Source of the DNA: Corylus avellana
Lineage: Eukaryota; Streptophyta; Magnoliopsida; Fagales; Betulaceae
Direction: 5' to 3'
Length of the DNA stretch: 64,000 bases
Assembly: GCF_901000735.1 (NCBI RefSeq)
Contig: NC_081548.1
Location: forward strand, 24,539,591-24,603,590
The first letter of the stretch is position 1; each line of letters starts with the position of its first letter. Below, piece after piece: positions 59,033 to 64,000 of this stretch. A model generated the notes under the pieces. It saw only the letters and a program-made list of their open reading frames with translations, searched no databases and was not told where the DNA came from. Made by a program: the position numbers and the translations under genes.

Positions 59033-60768
59033 TTATCTACAAATTTTTTGTAATTTATAATTTTATATATGCAAAAGATGAACCCAATTTCCATGACTTC
59101 ACTATCCATAATAACAAATTTTCATTAACCAAATTAAGTTTGAAAGGAAGAAATTTCTAAACGTATTTAGTGATATTATTGTATTAATATAGAACAACAA
59201 CAACAACCTGTCGTATTTAGTGTTTGCCAACGGAACAGACTGATTCTCTATTGGGCCTCTTCCTCAATCCCAAAAAATAAATACCTTCACCTCAAAATTA
59301 ATTCAAATATTTCTACTTTTTATACCATATCAATCATTTTTTTTTTATTATTATTATTCAAATAAAAAAATTACTACAAAATGAATTTTTTACATTTTTT
59401 TTATAAAATATATTCCATTACTTTTTTTCACAAAATATTTTCACTGAAACTAACCAAATACATATTCCTAAAAAAAAAAAAAAAAAAAAAGCACTACAGT
59501 GCATACCAGGGCTACAGTGCATACCAGGGCCTGGCCTCTAAAAGTCCACTATGACAAACGCCTTTATAGACCCGATAATGATATGAATGCCGCCTATACA
59601 GACCGCCAACGAATTTGATTTTTCGTGATCCAAGGGAAAGGGACGTGGAATTGAAGCAATTGACACAGATTATAAACAGACATTATATATCTTCTATTGT
59701 ATTATTGTAGAGTCAAAAATTCAAACAAAAACCTACAGTTGTCATATGCCATTTTTTTAATTAATTGTTGAGAGTATCAAAAAAAAGTTTTGGTAGAGGA
59801 ATGTTAAATAGAATTATAGTATTTATTATTTTTTATTCAAAATCAATACATGGTAATAATTGGGATGAGTAATCTCCGCCTTACTCCATCGTTTCATAAA
59901 CTTTAGAAGATGAGAGTAATTGAGAATGATAAATATAATTACTCTAATTCAGACGGACACTGCAAACACATTTACCAAAAAAGGGTTCTCATCTCTCCTA
60001 AAAACGTCAACCTTATTTCTTTATATTAACAAACAATTTTCTTCCTTCTTATCTTGTAAATAAAATAAAATATTCTTTATGTTGAGAAATAGTCCTAAAT
60101 TGTTTGTGAACAAGATCTTGAGTATGTTTATAAGGAATGGTCAACCATCTCTTATTGAACCGATTTTATGAGATGAGTTAGGCCCATAAATTTTTTTCAC
60201 TTTCTATTTTGTATCACATCAATCACTTTTAAAGAGATAGTAAATTTTAAAATTATGTGAAATCATGTATTTTTTCGATCAAACCGCTTTAAAAACAATA
60301 CCTATTAAAAAAAGTGGCCTATTACAGAGATAGTGAAAAAGAATTTTCCTCTAAAATGATTTTTCTTCACTTTTAAATAAGTACTTCTTTTTCAGTCAAA
60401 CAAAAGACAATTTTTAGCTAAAATATACTTCAATTATCATCGGTAACTTGTCATCATTTTAATATACAGCATTTTCAATGAAAAGAAAAAAAAAACAAAA
60501 AATTATTAAAATTGTGGGTATACTATATATATATATATCCTTATCCTTTCATTCCACGTAAAAAACTCAAAATTGTATTTGCACGTACAAATCACTGTTT
60601 AGACATATTTGACTATTAAATATTAATCACACCATCGTTGACTTTGACAATTAGCGCACCCCCACTTGCCCCACATCACTAATGGACTTACTTAGTATTT
60701 GCATGCTTACGTGAGTAGCGACAAATTAGATTATGAATTTTCAACCCTTATCTGTGAGCCTCGAGGCT
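57046..60768. other. AT-rich intergenic region, block 2
   Basis: No gene was found. The region is collinear with 41996-45688. It has longer poly-T/A and (AT)n runs (58019-58026, 58235-58257, 59002-59028) and an 18-base tandem duplication at about 59495-59530 (ctacagtgcataccaggg twice). An extra segment of about 45 bases near 60515-60562 is absent from block 1. Confidence 0.6.
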
Positions 60769-60769
60769 G

Positions 60770-60779
60770 TATATATATT
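60770..60779 (+). promoter_or_regulatory. TATA box of BAHD gene 2
   Basis: TATATATATT is in the same context (ctcgaggctg before it) as for BAHD gene 1, about 140 bases before the start codon. Confidence 0.55.
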
Positions 60780-60909
60780 AATACATGTACGCGATGACTG
60801 TTCAGCACAACTCCAATCACCACCTATTTTCAAGTAACTTGCGCTACCTGCTTGTGAAAGCCATCCTTTTAATTTGTTAGCTTTCCATATCTTCTTCAAG
60901 GAATTAAAG

Positions 60910-62274
60910 ATGAAAATGGAGGTGGAAATTATTTCGAAACAGTGCATCAAACCCTCTTCTCCAACACCTCCGAACCTGAAAACGTATAAGATCTCCCTCC
61001 TGGACCAGGTCCATTCATCCATCTATATTCCTGTGATCCTCTTTTATCCCATGAACGAAAGCACAAGCCATTCTCTTAACGTTGATGATATTATCTCTCA
61101 AAGATCCCAGCTGCTCAAGCAATCCCTATCTGAAAACCTAACTCGCTTTTACCCTTTAGCTGGCAAAATCAAAGATGAACTCACCATCGATTGTAATGAC
61201 GAGGGAGTTTTTTATTTAGAAGGTTATTCAAAGTGTCATCTTGTTGATTGCATCAGAGAGCCTGATATTGTATCATTGAACCAATTTTTTCCACAAGAGA
61301 AGAATTTTCAAGATCCAGTTGAGGGAGATTATGTTGCTTTGATAAAAGTAACGAGCTTTGCATGCGGCGGTTTTGCCATTGGTGTTCTTGTCTGCCACAT
61401 GGTCGCTGATGGAACTGCCTTCAGTGCATTTCTCAATGGTTGGGCAGCCATTGCTCGTAAGGCCTCTGAGCTTGTATACCCTAATTTTGATGCCACGTCA
61501 ATTTTCCCACAAAACAATGCGTTCTCTAAAGAGGCAGTCATGACGACTTTTGCCAAGGCCTACAAATCAGGCAGGTGTGTCGTAAGGAGAGTTGTGTTTG
61601 ATGGCTCAGCCGTTGCATCACTAAAAGCCAAAGCGACCAGCTCAAGCGTGCCGAACCCAACAAGAGTTGAGGTTGTTTCAGCGCTCCTATGGAAATCCAT
61701 CATGACCGCTTTAAAGGCCACTTCCGGCGTTCAAAAGCCAAGCTATCTTACCCACTCAGTGAATTTTCGCCGAAGAGCAGATCCACAATTCGCAGACTCT
61801 TCCATGGGAAATTTATTTTGGGGAGCAGGCGCATTATGCATGGCTGAGGAGACAGATTTAGCTTGCATGGTGAGCAAGCTTAGAGAAGCCATAGTGAAAG
61901 TCAACTCTGATTTTGTAAAAAGCCTACAAGGTGAGGGAGGGTTTTCCAATCTTTGTGAAGTTATGAAAGCAACAACAGAAGAACTCTCAGGTATAGACAG
62001 TTCTTTTGGAATGAACTTCATTGCGGTTACCAGTTGGTGTAACTTTGGTATCTATGACATCGATTTCGGGTGGGGAAAGCCAACATGGATAAGCGGTATT
62101 GGTTCAAGCGGCGACACGGAGAGTGTGTTCCCAACAGCGTTTATTCTAATGGACACAAGATCTGGCGATGGAGTTGAAGCATGGGTTACATTAAATAAAG
62201 AAGAGATGAATGTGTTAGCACAAGACAAGGAACTTTTTGCTTTCGCTTCTTTGGATCCCAGCCCCTTAAAATAG
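60910..62274 (+). CDS. BAHD acyltransferase 2 (vinorine-synthase-like clade), intact
   Basis: An intronless frame of 454 residues is the same length as BAHD 1. The start is the ATG at 60910; the longer upstream frame has no ATG and is not conserved in the other copy. HMVAD (163-167) and DFGWG (385-389) are intact. About 33 residues differ from BAHD 1. Several are near regions that border the active-site channel in BAHD structures: M131K and T132N before the HxxxD helix, K390-P-T-W-I after DFGWG, and T309M/K314E in the middle loop. Silent changes number about 18. The two proteins may differ in substrate, but no prediction is made. Its 3' flank diverges from that of BAHD 1 within about 20 bases of the stop. 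Confidence 0.93.
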   Translation: MKMEVEIISKQCIKPSSPTPPNLKTYKISLLDQVHSSIYIPVILFYPMNESTSHSLNVDDIISQRSQLLKQSLSENLTRFYPLAGKIKDELTIDCNDEGVFYLEGYSKCHLVDCIREPDIVSLNQFFPQEKNFQDPVEGDYVALIKVTSFACGGFAIGVLVCHMVADGTAFSAFLNGWAAIARKASELVYPNFDATSIFPQNNAFSKEAVMTTFAKAYKSGRCVVRRVVFDGSAVASLKAKATSSSVPNPTRVEVVSALLWKSIMTALKATSGVQKPSYLTHSVNFRRRADPQFADSSMGNLFWGAGALCMAEETDLACMVSKLREAIVKVNSDFVKSLQGEGGFSNLCEVMKATTEELSGIDSSFGMNFIAVTSWCNFGIYDIDFGWGKPTWISGIGSSGDTESVFPTAFILMDTRSGDGVEAWVTLNKEEMNVLAQDKELFAFASLDPSPLK

Positions 62275-62422
62275 AAAATTAGAGGGTACTTCCCACTTAT
62301 AGGAAGTGCGGAATTTCTGAAACCAAATTGTCGAAGATGGTTTCTTGATCCCCACCCATTGAAAAAGAGGCACATAGAGCGAGTCCCATCCAATTGTTAT
62401 CATTGCACAAATTTGGTGGTAT

Positions 62423-62700
62423 CACTACAAAAATGGGGTTAATTTTTTACCAGGGGTTTTTGACGCGTCGTTTTTTACGTTCATCAACGGTCAAAAGGGT
62501 AGGTGTCAAAAAACCCAGTTTTTTGACGTGTCTATAGTGACACGTCAAAAGTTTTTGACGTGTCACTAGCAACACGTCAAATAAACATTTTTTGACGTGG
62601 CATTTTTGACACGTCAAAAAAATTTTTGACGTTGAAATTTTGCTACGTCAAAAATGTTTTTGACGTGTCAAAAATGGCACGTCAAAACTTTTTTGACGTG
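62423..62700 (+). mobile_element. CACTA (En/Spm-like) transposon end, cut by assembly gap
   Basis: CACTACAAAAAT at 62423 is a typical CACTA terminal motif. From 62459 to 62700 a motif of the form TTTTTGACGTGTC / GACACGTCAAAAA is repeated at least eight times in both orientations, as expected for subterminal transposase-binding repeats. The sequence then runs into Ns, so the size, the other end and the three-base target duplication cannot be seen. No transposase is visible. Confidence 0.75.
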
Positions 62701-62800
62701 NNNNNNNNNNNNNNNNNNNNNNNNNNNNNNNNNNNNNNNNNNNNNNNNNNNNNNNNNNNNNNNNNNNNNNNNNNNNNNNNNNNNNNNNNNNNNNNNNNNN
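62701..62800. other. assembly gap of 100 N
   Basis: Exactly 100 unknown bases are present, a conventional size for a gap of unknown length. Adjacency of the flanking sequences is therefore not established. Confidence 0.99.
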
Positions 62801-64000
62801 ATATATATATATATATATATATATTCGTTTGTAGTGTTATCTACAAATTTTTTGTAATTTATAATTTTATATATGCAAAAGATGAACCCAATTTCCGATG
62901 ACTTCACTATCCATAATAACAAATTTTCATTAACCAAATTAAGTTTGAAAGGAAGAAATTTCTAAACGTATTTAGTGATATTATTGTATTAATATAGAAC
63001 AACAACAACAACCTGTCGTATTTAGTGTTTGCCAACGGAACAGACTGATTCTCTATTGGGCCTCTTCCTCAATCCCAAAAAATAAATACCTTCACCTCAA
63101 AATTAATTCAAATATTTCTACTTTTTATACCATATCAATCATTTTTTTTTTATTATTATTATTCAAATAAAAAAATTACTACAAAATGAATTTTTTACAT
63201 TTTTTTTATAAAATATATTCCATTACTTTTTTTCACAAAATATTTTCACTGAAACTAACCAAATACATATTCCTAAAAAAAAAAAAAAAAAAAAAGCACT
63301 ACAGTGCATACCAGGGCTACAGTGCATACCAGGGCCTGGCCTCTAAAAGTCCACTATGACAAACGCCTTTATAGACCCGATAATGATATGAATGCCGCCT
63401 ATACAGACCGCCAACGAATTTGATTTTTCGTGATCCAAGGGAAAGGGACGTGGAATTGAAGCAATTGACACAGATTATAAACAGACATTATATATCTTCT
63501 ATTGTATTATTGTAGAGTCAAAAATTCAAACAAAAACCTACAGTTGTCATATGCCATTTTTTTAATTAATTGTTGAGAGTATCAAAAAAAAGTTTTGGTA
63601 GAGGAATGTTAAATAGAATTATAGTATTTATTATTTTTTATTCAAAATCAATACATGGTAATAATTGGGATGAGTAATCTCCGCCTTACTCCATCGTTTC
63701 ATAAACTTTAGAAGATGAGAGTAATTGAGAATGATAAATATAATTACTCTAATTCAGACAGACAATGCAAACACATTTACCAAAAAAGGGTTCTCATCTC
63801 TCCTAAAAACGTCTACCTTTTTTCTTTATATTAACAAACAATTTTCTTCCTTCTTATCTTGTAAATAAAATAAAATATTCTTTATGTTGAGAAATAGTCT
63901 TAAATTGTTTGTGAACAAGATCTTGAGTATGTTTATAAGGAATGGTCAACCATCTCTTATTGAACCGATTTTATGAGATGAGTTAGGCCCATAAATTTTT
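62801..64000. repeat. third copy of the BAHD upstream region
   Basis: From the (AT)n run to the window end the sequence matches 59003-60195 at about 99 percent (offset near 3805). It shares with block 2 the 18-base tandem duplication (ctacagtgcataccaggg twice, here near 63300). Unlike block 2 it keeps cgtttgtag after the (AT)n run and ttccgatgac, as block 1 does. No gene is inside. By offset a BAHD start codon would be expected near 64715, outside the window. Confidence 0.9.

Larger units (their letters stand above)
50032..62290. repeat. segmental duplication, block 2
   Basis: This is the direct-orientation copy of 33846-47216. It begins abruptly at gaagaaaacatctctatg, inside what was a PPR intron, and ends shortly after the stop codon of BAHD gene 2. 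It lacks the 1088 bp insertion. Small indels occur throughout; the TATA and splice sites checked are kept. Confidence 0.93.

Noticed and set aside
60874..60909. Longer N-terminus for BAHD gene 2
   Set aside because: The extension lacks an ATG and the aligned upstream sequence of BAHD gene 1 does not encode it; the ATG at 60910 matches both genes.
62626..62937. Frames spanning the N gap
   Set aside because: They consist of unknown residues and Tyr-Ile microsatellite translation.
1..64000. CRISPR arrays, bacterial operons, phage or virus genes
   Set aside because: No spaced direct-repeat array was seen. Introns and all recognised families point to plant nuclear DNA. The only reverse-transcribing-element trace is the LINE RNase H relic.

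Overview
The window is nuclear DNA of a flowering plant, most likely a eudicot. Genes are split by many AT-rich GT-AG introns, the proteins are close to known land-plant families, and the spaces between genes are full of short non-autonomous transposons, a tRNA-derived SINE, a LINE remnant and poly-A/T and AT microsatellites. The species cannot be named from sequence alone. All gene models below were built by hand from splice sites and reading frame. For every complete multi-exon model the summed exon length is a multiple of three with no internal stop.

Left part (1-27 kb) holds four ordinary single-copy-looking genes. They are the C-terminal half of an EIPR1/TSSC1-type WD40 protein (+, 716-3840), an EARLY STARVATION 1 (ESV1) starch-granule protein (+, 6627-13201), a type II membrane O-fucosyltransferase-family protein (-, 14467-20091) and a plastid-targeted DUF760/UV-B-induced protein (+, 22216-26775). 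ESV1 and the O-fucosyltransferase gene converge; the O-fucosyltransferase and DUF760 genes diverge from a 2.1 kb shared upstream region that carries a foldback MITE.

Right part (28-64 kb) is a young, structurally active region. A complete 14-exon PPR gene (-, 28236-37931) is followed by a BAHD acyltransferase pseudogene (-), a degenerate BAHD relic (+) and an intact intronless BAHD gene (+, 45842-47206). A block of about 13 kb, from inside the PPR gene to the end of the BAHD gene (about 33846-47216), is repeated in the same orientation at about 50032-62290. The second block gives a truncated PPR copy whose first eight exons remain open, a second, independently broken minus-strand BAHD, a second relic and a second intact BAHD gene (60910-62274). 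After a 100-N assembly gap a third copy of the BAHD upstream region starts (62801-64000); it may be a third repeat or a mis-joined haplotype.

The most unusual object is a 1088 bp insertion (39324-40411) in the first minus-strand BAHD pseudogene. It is flanked by a TAA duplication, and the empty site is preserved in the second copy. It carries what looks like the 5' end of a nuclear gene for the chloroplast ATP synthase gamma subunit (atpC), so it is a candidate gene-capturing PIF/Harbinger-like element. Related GC-rich boxes occur in two other elements of the window. The spacer between the two blocks (47217-50031) contains a SINE with a 12 bp target-site duplication and the RNase H end of a LINE split by a hairpin MITE.

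Functionally, the BAHD genes form a small tandem array of probable specialised-metabolism acyltransferases with birth, divergence and loss of copies side by side. The other genes are housekeeping or plastid/mitochondrial genes with no evident link to them.
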